From NCBI GenBank assembly GCA_037893245.1, contig JBAIAA010000434.1, forward strand, positions 186,001 through 250,000: a DNA stretch of 64,000 nucleotides, given 5' to 3'. This DNA comes from Crossaster papposus. Taxonomy: Eukaryota; Echinodermata; Asteroidea; Velatida; Solasteridae. The notes beneath the pieces are model-generated. The model did no database searches. It had not been told where the DNA came from and saw only the letters and a program-made list of their open reading frames with translations. The position numbers were made by a program, and so were the translations under genes. Shown here one piece after another: positions 54,016-64,000 of the stretch; within the stretch, counting starts at the first letter, position 1, and the number at the start of each line of letters is the position of its first letter.

Positions 54016-56278
54016 TTCTTATGCACACTTCTTTCCCTTTACATATTTTTTATGCACACTTCTTTCCCTTTACATATTTCTTATGCACACTTCTTTCCCT
54101 TTACATATTTCTTATGCACACTTCTTTCCCTTTACATATTTCTTATGCACACTTCTTTCCCTTTACATATTTCTTATGCACACTTCTTTCCCTTTACATA
54201 TTTCTTATGCACACTTCTTTCCCTTTACATATTTCTTATGCACACTTCTTTCCCTTTACATATTTCTTATGCACACTTCTTTCCCTTTACATATTTCTTA
54301 TGCACACTTCTTTCCCTTTACATATTTCTTATGCACACTTCTTTCCCTTTACATATTTCTTATGCACACTTCTTTCCCTTTACATATTTCTTATGCACAC
54401 TTCTTTCCCTTTACATATTTCTTATGCACACTTCTTTCCCTTTACATATTTCTTATGCACACTTCTTTCCCTTTACATATTTCTTATGCACACTTCTTTC
54501 CCTTTACATATTTCTTATGCACACTTCTTTCCCTTTACATATTTCTTATGCACACTTCTTTCCCTTTACATATTTCTTATGCACACTTCTTTCCCTTTAC
54601 ATATTTCTTATGCACAAATCTTTCCCTTTACATATTTCTTATGCACACTTCTTTCCCTTTACATATTTCTTATGCACACTTCTTTCCCTTTACATATTTC
54701 TTATGCACACTTCTTTCCCTTTACATATTTCTTATGCACACTTCTTTCCCTTTACATATTTCTTATGCACACTTCTTTCCCTTTACACATTTCTTATGCA
54801 CACTTCTTTCCCTTTACATATTTCTTATGCACACTTCTTTCCTTTTACATATTTCTTATGCACACTTCTTTCCCTTTACATATTTCTTATGCACACTTCT
54901 TTCCCTTTACATATTTCTTATGCACACTTCTTTCCCTTTACATATTTCTTATGCACACTTCTTTCCCTTTACATATTTCTTATGCACACTTCTTTCCCTT
55001 TACATATTTCTTATGCACACTTCTTTCCCTTTACATATTTCTTATGCACACTTCTTTCCCTTTACATATTTCTTATGCACACTTCTTTCCCTTTACATAT
55101 TTCTTATGCACACTTCTTTCCCTTTACATATTTCTTATGCACACTTCTTTCCCTTTACATATTTCTTATGCACACTTCTTTCCCTTTACATATTTCTTAT
55201 GCACACTTCTTTCCCTTTACATATTTCTTATGCACACTTCTTTCCCTTTACATATTTCTTATGCACACTTCTTTCCCTTTACATATTTCTTATGCACACT
55301 TCTTTCCCTTTACATATTTCTTATGCACACTTCTTTCCCTTTACATATTTCTTATGCACACTTCTTTCCCTTTACATATTTCTTATGCACACTTATTTCC
55401 CTTTACATATTTCTTATGCACACTTCTTTCCCTTTACATATTTCTTATGCACACTTCTTTCCCTTTACATATTTCTTATGCACACTTCTTTCCCTTTACA
55501 TATTTCTTATGCACACTTCTTTCCCTTTACATATTTCTTATGCACACTTCTTTCCCTTTACATATTTCTTATGCACACTTCTTTCCCTTTACATATTTCT
55601 TATGCACACTTCTTTCCCTTTACATATTTCTTATGCACACTTCTTTCCCTTTACATATTTCTTATGCACACTTCTTTCCCTTTACATATTTCTTATGCAC
55701 ACTTCTTTCCCTTTACATATTTCTTATGCACACTTCTTTCCCTTTACATATTTCTTATGCACACTTCTTTCCCTTTACATATTTCTTATGCACACTTCTT
55801 TTCCTTTACATATTTCTTATGCACACTTCTTTCCCTTTACATATTTCTTATGCACACTTCTTTCCCTTTACATATTTCTTATGCACACTTCTTTCCCTTT
55901 ACATATTTCTTATGCACACTTCTTTCCCTTTACATATTTCTTATGCACACTTCTTTCCCTTTACATATTTCTTATGCACACTTCTTTCCCTTTACATATT
56001 TCTTATGCACACTTCTTTCCCTTTACATATTTCTTATGCACACTTCTTTCCCTTTACATATTTCTTATGCACACTTCTTTCCCTTTACATATTTCTTATG
56101 CACACTTATTTCCCTTTACATATTTCTTATGCACACTTCTTTCCCTTTACATATTTCTTATGCACACTTCTTTCCCTTTACATATTTCTTATGCACACTT
56201 CTTTCTCTTTACATATTTCTTATGCACACTTCTTTCTCTTTACATATTTCTTATGCACACTTCTTTCCCTTTACATAT
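54016..56278 (+). repeat. Cassette-free stretch of 73 units
   Basis: 2,263 bp, exactly 73 units, with scattered substitutions such as TTTACACATT near 54,787, CCTTTTACA near 54,843, CTTATTTCCC near 55,394 and 56,107, and CTTTCTCTTT in two units near 56,205 and 56,236. No gene or other element was seen. Confidence 0.88.
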
Positions 56279-56314
56279 TTAACTCGAGGGCTTGTTCCCA
56301 CATCATGTGTTTAT
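56279..56314 (+). repeat. Cassette
   Basis: Intact 36-bp cassette. It marks the start of the dense right-hand cassette series. The next cassette is eight units later. Confidence 0.92.
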
Positions 56315-56562
56315 TTCTTATGCACACTTCTTTCCCTTTACATATTTCTTATGCACACTTCTTTCCCTTTACATATTTCTTATGCACACTTCTTTCCCTT
56401 TACATATTTCTTATGCACACTTCTTTCCCTTTACATATTTATTATGCACACTTCTTTCCCTTTACATATTTCTTATGCACACTTCTTTCCCTTTACATAT
56501 TTCTTATGCACACTTCTTTCCCTTTACATATTTCTTATGCACACTTCTTTCCCTTTACATAT

Positions 56563-56598
56563 TTAACTCGAGGGCTTGTTCCCACATCATGTGTTTAT
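56563..56598 (+). repeat. Cassette
   Basis: Intact 36-bp cassette, 11 units before the next. Confidence 0.92.
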
Positions 56599-56939
56599 TT
56601 CTTATGCACACTTCTTTCCCTTTACATATTTCTTATGCACACTTCTTTCCCTTTACATATTTCTTATGCACACTTCTTTCCCTTTACATATTTCTTATGC
56701 ACACTTCTTTCCCTTTACATATTTCTTATGCACACTTCTTTCCCTTTACATATTTCTTATGCACACTTCTTTCCCTTTACATATTTCTTATGCACACTTC
56801 TTTCCCTTTACATATTTCTTATGCACACTTCTTTCCCTTTACATATTTCTTATGCACACTTCTTTCCCTTTACATATTTCTTATGCACACTTCTTTCCCT
56901 TTACATATTTCTTATGCACACTTCTTTCCCTTTACATAT

Positions 56940-56975
56940 TTAACTCGAGGGCTTGTTCCCACATCATGTGTTTAT
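56940..56975 (+). repeat. Cassette followed by TTATTATG unit
   Basis: Intact cassette. The unit after it starts TTATTATG instead of TTCTTATG. The next cassette is 29 units later. Confidence 0.92.
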
Positions 56976-57874
56976 TTATTATGCACACTTCTTTCCCTTT
57001 ACATATTTCTTATGCACACTTCTTTCCCTTTACATATTTCTTATGCACACTTCTTTCCCTTTACATATTTCTTATGCACACTTCTTTCCCTTTACATATT
57101 TCTTATGCACAATTCTTTCCCTTTACATATTTATTATGCACACTTCTTTCCCTTTACATATTTCTTATGCACACTTCTTTCCCTTTACATATTTCTTATG
57201 CACACTTCTTTCCCATTACATATTTCTTATGCACACTTCTTTCCCTTTACATATTTCTTATGCACACTTCTTTCCCTTTACATATTTCTTATGCACACTT
57301 CTTTCCCTTTACATATTTCTTATGCACACTTCTTTCCCTTTACATATTTCTTATGCACACTTCTTTCCCTTTACATATTTCTTATGCACACTTCTTTCCC
57401 TTTACATATTTCTTATGCACACTTCTTTCCCTTTACATATTTCTTATGCACACTTCTTTTCCTTTACATATTTCTTATGCACACTTCTTTCCCTTTACAT
57501 ATTTCTTATGCACACTTCTTTCCCTTTACATATTTCTTATGCACACTTCTTTCCCTTTACATATTTCTTATGCACACTTCTTTCCCTTTACATATTTCTT
57601 ATGCACACTTCTTTCCCTTTACATATTTCTTATGCACACTTCTTTCCCTTTACATATTTCTTATGCACACTTCTTTCCCTTTACATATTTCTTATGCACA
57701 CTTCTTTCCCTTTACATATTTCTTATGCACACTTCTTTCCCTTAACATATTTCTTATGCACACTTCTTTCCCTTTACATATTTCTTATGCACACTTCTTT
57801 CCCTTTACATATTTCTTATGCACACTTCTTTCCCTTTACATATTTCTTATGCACACTTCTTTCCCTTTACATAT

Positions 57875-57910
57875 TTAACTCGAGGGCTTGTTCCCACATC
57901 ATGTGTTTAT
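57875..57910 (+). repeat. Cassette
   Basis: Intact 36-bp cassette, 12 units before the next. Confidence 0.92.
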
Positions 57911-58282
57911 TTCTTATGCACACTTCTTTCCCTTTACATATTTCTTATGCACACTTCTTTCCCTTTACATATTTCTTATGCACACTTCTTTCCCTTTACA
58001 TATTTCTTATGCACACTTCTTTCCCTTTACATATTTCTTATGCACACTTCTTTCCCTTTACATATTTCTTATGCACACTTCTTTCCCTTTACATATTTCT
58101 TATGCACACTTCTTTCCCTTTACATATTTCTTATGCACACTTCTTTCCCTTTACATATTTCTTATGCACACTTCTTTCCCTTTACATATTTCTTATGCAC
58201 ACTTCTTTCCCTTTACATATTTCTTATGCACACTTCTTTCCCTTTACATATTTCTTATGCACACTTCTTTCCCTTTACAAAT

Positions 58283-58318
58283 TTAACTCGAGGGCTTGTT
58301 CCCACATCATGTGTTTAT
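58283..58318 (+). repeat. Cassette preceded by ACAAAT unit
   Basis: Intact cassette whose preceding unit ends ACAAAT instead of ACATAT. This marker is shared with 59,595, 60,354, 60,824 and 61,707 and defines a right-domain subfamily. An ATTGCTTATG unit follows near 58,567. Confidence 0.92.
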
Positions 58319-59093
58319 TTCTTATGCACACTTCTTTCCCTTTACATATTTCTTATGCACACTTCTTTCCCTTTACATATTTCTTATGCACACTTCTTTC
58401 CCTTTACATATTTCTTATGCACACTTCTTTCCCTTTACATATTTCTTATGCACACTTCTTTCCCTTTACATATTTCTTATGCACACTTCTTTCCCTTTAC
58501 ATATTTCTTATGCACACTTCTTTCCCTTTACATATTTCTTATGCACACTTCTTTCCCTTTACATATTGCTTATGCACACTTCTTTCCCTTTACATATTTC
58601 TTATGCACACTTCTTTCCCTTTACATATTTCTTATGCACACTTCTTTCCCTTTACATATTTCTTATGCACACTTCTTTCCCTTTACATATTTCTTATGCA
58701 CACTTCTTTCCCTTTACATATTTCTTATGCACACTTCTTTCCCTTTACATATTTCTTATGCACACTTCTTTCCCTTTACATATTTCGTATGCACACTTCT
58801 TTCCCTTTACATATTTCTTATGCACACTTCTTTCCCTTTACATATTTCTTATGCACACTTCTTTCCCTTTACATATTTCTTATGCACACTTCTTTCCCTT
58901 TACATATTTCTTATGCACACTTCTTTCCCTTTACATATTTCTTATGCACACTTCTTTCCCTTTACATATTTCTTATGCACACTTCTTTCCCTTTACATAT
59001 TTCTTACGCACACTTCTTTCCCTTTACATATTTCTTATGCACACTTCTTTCCCTTTACATATTTCTTATGCACACTTCTTTCCCTTTACATAT

Positions 59094-59129
59094 TTAACTC
59101 GAGGGCTTGTTCCCACATCATGTGTTTAT
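59094..59129 (+). repeat. Cassette
   Basis: Intact 36-bp cassette preceded by a normal ACATAT end. The next cassette is 15 units later. Confidence 0.92.
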
Positions 59130-59594
59130 TTCTTATGCACACTTCTTTCCCTTTACATATTTCTTATGCACACTTCTTTCCCTTTACATATTTCTTATGC
59201 ACACTTCTTTCCCTTTACATATTTCTTATGCACACTTCTTTCCCTTTACATATTTCTTATGCACACTTTTTTCCCTTTACATATTTATTATGCACACTTC
59301 TTTCCCTTTACATATTTATTATGCACACTTCTTTCCCTTTACATATTTCTTATGCACACTTCTTTCCCTTTACATATTTCTTATGCACACTTCTTTCCCT
59401 TTACATATTTCTTATGCACACTTCTTTCCCTTTACATATTTCTTATGCACACTTCTTTCCCTTTACATATTTCTTATGCACACTTCTTTCCCTTTACATA
59501 TTTCTTATGCACACTTCTTTCCCTTTACATATTTCTTATGCACACTTCTTTCCCTTTACATATTTCTTATGCACACTTCTTTCCCTTTACAAAT

Positions 59595-59630
59595 TTAACT
59601 CGAGGGCTTGTTCCCACATCATGTGTTTAT
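59595..59630 (+). repeat. Cassette, ACAAAT subfamily, TATGTC junction
   Basis: Preceded by an ACAAAT end and followed by TTTATGTCTTATG instead of TTTATTTCTTATG. The same pair of changes occurs at 60,824, 1,229 bp away, and both copies are followed after 13 units by another cassette. Confidence 0.92.
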
Positions 59631-60033
59631 GTCTTATGCACACTTCTTTCCCTTTACATATTTCTTATGCACACTTCTTTCCCTTTACATATTTCGTATG
59701 CACACTTCTTTCCCTTTACATATTTCTTATGCACACTTCTTTCCCTTTACATATTTATTATGCACACTTCTTTCCCTTTACATATTTCTTATGCACACTT
59801 CTTTCCCTTTACATATTTCTTATGCACACTTCTTTCCCTTTACATATTTCTTATGCACACTTCTTTCCCTTTACATATTGCTTATGCACACTTCTTTCCC
59901 TTTACATATTTATTATGCACACTTCTTTCCCTTTACATATTTCTTATGCACACTTCTTTCCCTTTACATATTTCTTATGCCCACTTCTTTCCCTTTATAT
60001 ATTTCTTATGCACAGTTCTTTCCCTTTACATAT

Positions 60034-60198
60034 TTAACTCGAGGGCTTGTTCCCACATCATGTGTTTATTTCTTATGCACACTTCTTTCCCTTTACATAT
60101 TTCTTATGCACACTTCTTTCCCTTTACATATTTTGTATGCACACTTCTTTCCCTTTACATATTTAACTCGAGGGCTTGTTCCCACATCATGTGTTTAT
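60034..60198 (+). repeat. Cassette doublet (60034, 60163)
   Basis: Two intact cassettes are separated by three units (129 bp). The last of these units has TTTTGTATGC. The doublet lies 13 units after the TATGTC cassette at 59,595, as the doublet at 61,263 does after 60,824. Confidence 0.92.
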
Positions 60199-60353
60199 TT
60201 CTTATGCACACTTCTTTCCCTTTACATATTTCTTATGCACACTTCTTTCCCTTTACATATTTCTTATGCACACTTCTTTCCCTTTACATATTTCTTATGC
60301 ACACTTCTTTCCCTTTACATATTTCTTATGCACACTTCTTTCCCTTTACAAAT

Positions 60354-60389
60354 TTAACTCGAGGGCTTGTTCCCACATCATGTGTTTAT
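60354..60389 (+). repeat. Cassette, ACAAAT subfamily
   Basis: Intact cassette preceded by an ACAAAT end, with an ATTGCTTATG unit near 60,639. The next cassette is 14 units later. Confidence 0.92.
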
Positions 60390-60823
60390 TTCTTATGCAC
60401 ACTTCTTTCCCTTTACATATTTCTTATGCACACTTCTTTCCCTTTACATATTTCTTATGCACACTCCTTTCCCTTTACATATTTCTTATGCACACTTCTT
60501 TCCCTTTACATATTTCTTATGCACACTTCTTTCCCTTTACATATTTCTTATGCACACTTCTTTCCCTTTACATATTTCTTATGCACACTTCTTTCCCTTT
60601 ACATATTTCTTATGCACACTTCTTTCCCTTTACATATTGCTTATGCACACTTCTTTCCCTTTACATATTTATTATGCACACTTCTTTCCCTTTACATATT
60701 TCTTATGCACACTTCTTTCCCTTTACATATTTCTTATGCACACTTCTTTCCCTTTACATATTTCTTATGCACACTTCTTTCCCTTTACATATTTCTTATG
60801 CACACTTCTTTCCCTTTACAAAT

Positions 60824-60859
60824 TTAACTCGAGGGCTTGTTCCCACATCATGTGTTTAT
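60824..60859 (+). repeat. Cassette, ACAAAT subfamily, TATGTC junction, second copy
   Basis: Carries both the ACAAAT lead-in and the TATGTC junction of the copy at 59,595. An ATTGCTTATG unit follows near 61,109 and a TTTATATAT unit near 61,226. Confidence 0.92.
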
Positions 60860-61262
60860 GTCTTATGCACACTTCTTTCCCTTTACATATTTCTTATGCA
60901 CACTTCTTTCCCTTTACATATTTCTTATGCACACTTCTTTCCCTTTACATATTTCTTATGCACACTTCTTTCCCTTTACATATTTCTTATGCACACTTCT
61001 TTCCCTTTACATATTTCTTATGCACACTTCTTTCCCTTTACATATTTCTTATGCACACTTCTTTCCCTTTACATATTTCTTATGCACACTTCTTTCCCTT
61101 TACATATTGCTTATGCACACTTCTTTCCCTTTACATATTTATTATGCACACTTCTTTCCCTTTACATATTTCTTATGCACACTTCTTTCCCTTTACATAT
61201 TTCTTATGCACACTTCTTTCCCTTTATATATTTCTTATGCACACTTCTTTCCCTTTACATAT

Positions 61263-61427
61263 TTAACTCGAGGGCTTGTTCCCACATCATGTGTTTATTT
61301 CTTATGCACACTTCTTTCCCTTTACATATTTCTTATGCACACTTCTTTCCCTTTACATATTTTTTATGCACACTTCTTTCCCTTTACATATTTAACTCGA
61401 GGGCTTGTTCCCACATCATGTGTTTAT
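61263..61427 (+). repeat. Cassette doublet (61263, 61392)
   Basis: Two intact cassettes separated by three units. The last of these starts TTTTTATGC, as in the doublet at 63,742. Confidence 0.92.
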
Positions 61428-61706
61428 TTCTTATGCACACTTCTTTCCCTTTACATATTTCTTATGCACACTTCTTTCCCTTTACATATTTCTTATGCAC
61501 ACTTCTTTCCCTTTACATATTTCTTATGCACACTTCTTTCCCTTTACATGTTTCTTATGCACACTTCTTTCCCTTTACATATTTCTTATGCACACTTCTT
61601 TCCCTTTACATATTTCTTATGCACACTTCTTTCCCTTTACATATTTCTTATGCACACTTCTTTCCCTTTACATATTTCTTATGCACACTTCTTTCCCTTT
61701 ACAAAT

Positions 61707-61742
61707 TTAACTCGAGGGCTTGTTCCCACATCATGTGTTTAT
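61707..61742 (+). repeat. Cassette, ACAAAT subfamily
   Basis: Intact cassette preceded by an ACAAAT end and nine units after the previous cassette. An ATTGCTTATG unit follows near 61,991. Confidence 0.92.
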
Positions 61743-62145
61743 TTCTTATGCACACTTCTTTCCCTTTACATATTTCTTATGCACACTTCTTTCCCTTTAC
61801 ATATTTCTTATGCACACTTCTTTCCCTTTACATATGTATTATGCACACTTCTTTCCCTTTACATATTTCTTATGCACACTTCTTTCCCTTTACATATTTC
61901 TTATGCACACTTCTTTCCCTTTACATATTTCTTATGCACACTTCTTTCCCTTTACATATTTCTTATGCACACTTCTTTCCCTTTACATATTGCTTATGCA
62001 CACTTCTTTCCCTTTACATATTTATTATGCACACTTCTTTCCCTTTACATATTTCTTATGCACACTTCTTTCCCTTTACATATTTCTTATGCACACTTCT
62101 TTCCCTTTACATATTTCTTATGCACACTTCTTTCCCTTTACATAT

Positions 62146-62181
62146 TTAACTCGAGGGCTTGTTCCCACATCATGTGTTTAT
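62146..62181 (+). repeat. Cassette
   Basis: Intact cassette followed by 28 units containing scattered variants: TTAGGCAC near 62,248, TTTCGTATG near 62,308 and 62,432, CCATTTAC near 62,512, and TTACGCAC near 62,528. Confidence 0.92.
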
Positions 62182-63049
62182 TTCTTATGCACACTTCTTT
62201 CCCTTTACATATTTCTTATGCACACTTCTTTCCCTTTACATATTTCTTAGGCACACTTCTTTCCCTTTACATATTTCTTATGCACACTTCTTTCCCTTTA
62301 CATATTTCGTATGCACACTTCTTTCCCTTTACATATTTCTTATGCACACTTCTTTCCCTTTACATATTTCTTATGCACACTTCTTTCCCTTTACATATTT
62401 CTTATGCACACTTCTTTCCCTTTACATATTTCGTATGCACACTTCTTTCCCTTTACATATTTCTTATGCACACTTCTTTCCCTTTACATATTTCTTATGC
62501 ACACTTCTTTCCATTTACATATTTCTTACGCACACTTCTTTCCCTTTACATATTTCTTATGCACACTTCTTTCCCTTTACATATTTCTTATGCACACTTC
62601 TTTCCCTTTACATATTTCTTATGCACACTTCTTTCCCTTTACATATTTCTTATGCACACTTCTTTCCCTTTACATATTTCTTATGCACACTTCTTTCCCT
62701 TTACATATTTCTTATGCACACTTCTTTCCCTTTACATATTTCTTATGCACACTTCTTTCCCTTTACATATTTCTTATGCACACTTCTTTCCCTTTACATA
62801 TTTCTTATGCACACTTCTTTCCCTTTACATATTTCTTATGCACACTTCTTTCCCTTTACATATTTCTTATGCACACTTCTTTCCCTTTACATATTTCTTA
62901 TGCACACTTCTTTCCCTTTACATATTTCTTATGCACACTTCTTTCCCTTTACATATTTCTTATGCACACTTCTTTCCCTTTATATATTTCTTATGCACAC
63001 TTCTTTCCCTTTACATATTTCTTATGCACACTTCTTTCCCTTTACATAT

Positions 63050-63085
63050 TTAACTCGAGGGCTTGTTCCCACATCATGTGTTTAT
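63050..63085 (+). repeat. Cassette
   Basis: Intact 36-bp cassette, eight units before the next. Confidence 0.92.
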
Positions 63086-63333
63086 TTCTTATGCACACTT
63101 CTTTCCCTTTACATATTTCTTATGCACACTTCTTTCCCTTTACATATTTCTTATGCACACTTCTTTCCCTTTACATATTTCTTATGCACACTTCTTTCCC
63201 TTTACATATTTCTTATGCACACTTCTTTCCCTTTACATATTTCTTATGCACACTTCTTTCCCTTTACATATTTCTTATGCACACTTCTTTCCCTTTACAT
63301 ATTTCTTATGCACACTTCTTTCCCTTTACATAT

Positions 63334-63369
63334 TTAACTCGAGGGCTTGTTCCCACATCATGTGTTTAT
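63334..63369 (+). repeat. Cassette
   Basis: Intact cassette. The ATTGCTTATG, TATTTATTATGC and TTTATATAT variants follow in the same order as after 60,824. Confidence 0.92.
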
Positions 63370-63741
63370 TTCTTATGCACACTTCTTTCCCTTTACATAT
63401 TTCTTATGCACACTTCTTTCCCTTTACATATTTCTTATGCACACTTCTTTCCCTTTACATATTTCTTATGCACACTTCTTTCCCTTTACATATTTCTTAT
63501 GCACACTTCTTTCCCTTTACATATTTCTTATGCACACTTCTTTCCCTTTACATATTTCTTATGCACACTTCTTTCCCTTTACATATTGCTTATGCACACT
63601 TCTTTCCCTTTACATATTTATTATGCACACTTCTTTCCCTTTACATATTTCTTATGCACACTTCTTTCCCTTTACATATTTCTTATGCACACTTCTTTCC
63701 CTTTATATATTTCTTATGCACACTTCTTTCCCTTTACATAT

Positions 63742-63906
63742 TTAACTCGAGGGCTTGTTCCCACATCATGTGTTTATTTCTTATGCACACTTCTTTCCCT
63801 TTACATATTTCTTATGCACACTTCTTTCCCTTTACATATTTTTTATGCACACTTCTTTCCCTTTACATATTTAACTCGAGGGCTTGTTCCCACATCATGT
63901 GTTTAT
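63742..63906 (+). repeat. Cassette doublet (63742, 63871)
   Basis: Two intact cassettes are separated by three units, the last starting TTTTTATGC, matching the doublet at 61,263. After them the plain array continues to the end of the window. Confidence 0.92.
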
Positions 63907-64000
63907 TTCTTATGCACACTTCTTTCCCTTTACATATTTCTTATGCACACTTCTTTCCCTTTACATATTTCTTATGCACACTTCTTTCCCTTTACATATT

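Larger units (their letters stand above)
1..64000 (+). repeat. 31-bp satellite array filling the whole window
   Basis: The entire window is a head-to-tail array of a 31-bp unit. The unit starts TTCTTATGCACAC, has CTTCTTTCCCTTT at unit positions 13-25, and ends ACATAT. A clean reference copy is 22,817-22,847. Composition is T15 C9 A6 G1, giving strong strand asymmetry, and there is no CpG and no AG dinucleotide in the unit. I saw no unit on the opposite strand. The only other components are the 36-bp cassette, a 13-bp truncated unit and single-base variants. The monomer length, array size and higher-order structure fit a eukaryotic satellite. I do not recognise the family and cannot name a species. 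No open frame here has non-repeat sequence, so no coding gene is annotated. Confidence 0.98.
52401..64000 (+). repeat. Right domain: variants and cassettes return
   Basis: Substitutions reappear, for example CTTATTTCCC near 52,410, TTTTTTATGC, GCACAAATC and GCCCAC. There are 21 cassettes. Two lie between 52.4 and 54.1 kb and 19 lie after 56,279. Every interval between neighbouring cassettes here is 36 plus a whole number of 31-bp units: 49, 73, 8, 11, 29, 12, 25, 15, 13, 3, 5, 14, 13, 3, 9, 13, 28, 8, 12 and 3. Domain-specific variants are ACAAAT just before a cassette, ATTGCTTATG, TATTTATTATGC and TTTATATAT. The array runs off the end of the window. Confidence 0.93.

Noticed and set aside
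1-64000. CRISPR array, as the unit length is close to a CRISPR repeat
   Set aside because: Units are directly adjacent with no unique spacers, and no associated genes are present. The cassettes are all the same sequence, unlike spacers.
1-64000. Telomeric repeat, because the unit contains CCCTTTA
   Set aside because: Plant-type telomere is CCCTAAA and vertebrate-type is CCCTAA. The unit does not match either and has a 31-bp period.
1-64000. G-quadruplex potential on the - strand from one GGG per unit
   Set aside because: Runs are 28 bases apart, too far for a normal quadruplex.
1-64000. Genes, tRNA, rRNA or reverse-strand coding regions
   Set aside because: The - strand unit has TAA triplets that recur in every frame, and no non-repeat sequence exists to hold an RNA gene.
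1-64000. A multi-gene undescribed system
   Set aside because: There are no genes. The only novelty I can support is the satellite architecture itself and the unusual uniform core.

Overview
The window is a single tandem-repeat array from first base to last. It contains no gene, RNA gene or mobile element that I can support. The basic unit is 31 bp. On the + strand it starts TTCTTATGCACAC, has a 13-nt pure pyrimidine tract at unit positions 13-25 and ends ACATAT. It has 15 T, 9 C, 6 A and 1 G (77% pyrimidine, 32% GC) and no CpG. About 2,000 head-to-tail units are present, and I saw none in the opposite orientation. The size, clustering and higher-order structure fit a eukaryotic satellite (centromeric, pericentromeric, subtelomeric or heterochromatic). 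Nothing in the sequence identifies the species.

A second element, called the cassette here, is 36 bp. It starts TTAACTCGAGGG, ends CATGTGTTTAT, and always sits at the same phase between two units. I count 62 cassettes, four of them damaged. They carry nearly all CpG in the window, in a CTCGAG palindrome, and the only + strand stop triplets that recur throughout. A third form is a 13-bp truncated unit that occurs only directly after certain cassettes.

Layout. (1) 1-17,855: left domain with many single-base variants, 38 cassettes mostly in doublets and triads, and clear higher-order repeats. These include a ~3.6-kb block repeated at ~6.12-6.15 kb offset and a 1.24-kb block repeated at 4,782 bp offset. 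(2) ~17,856-19,120: transition with a few substitutions plus small indels. (3) ~19,121-52,400: core of almost perfect identity, with runs of 345, 339, 116 and 96 consecutive 31-bp units in which I saw no substitution. It is broken only by a handful of indel-type irregularities and three cassettes, two of them garbled. (4) ~52,400-64,000: right domain in which substitutions and cassettes return, at first sparse and then dense after 56,279, with its own higher-order pattern.

The most notable observation is the contrast between the core and its flanks. The flanks differ by inherited substitutions. The core differs only by indels and contains cassettes that look like misread copies. This suggests either a very recent massive expansion or, more likely, a consensus or assembly artefact in which true variation was lost. 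The very long open frames on the + strand follow from the repeat lacking stop triplets and are not genes.
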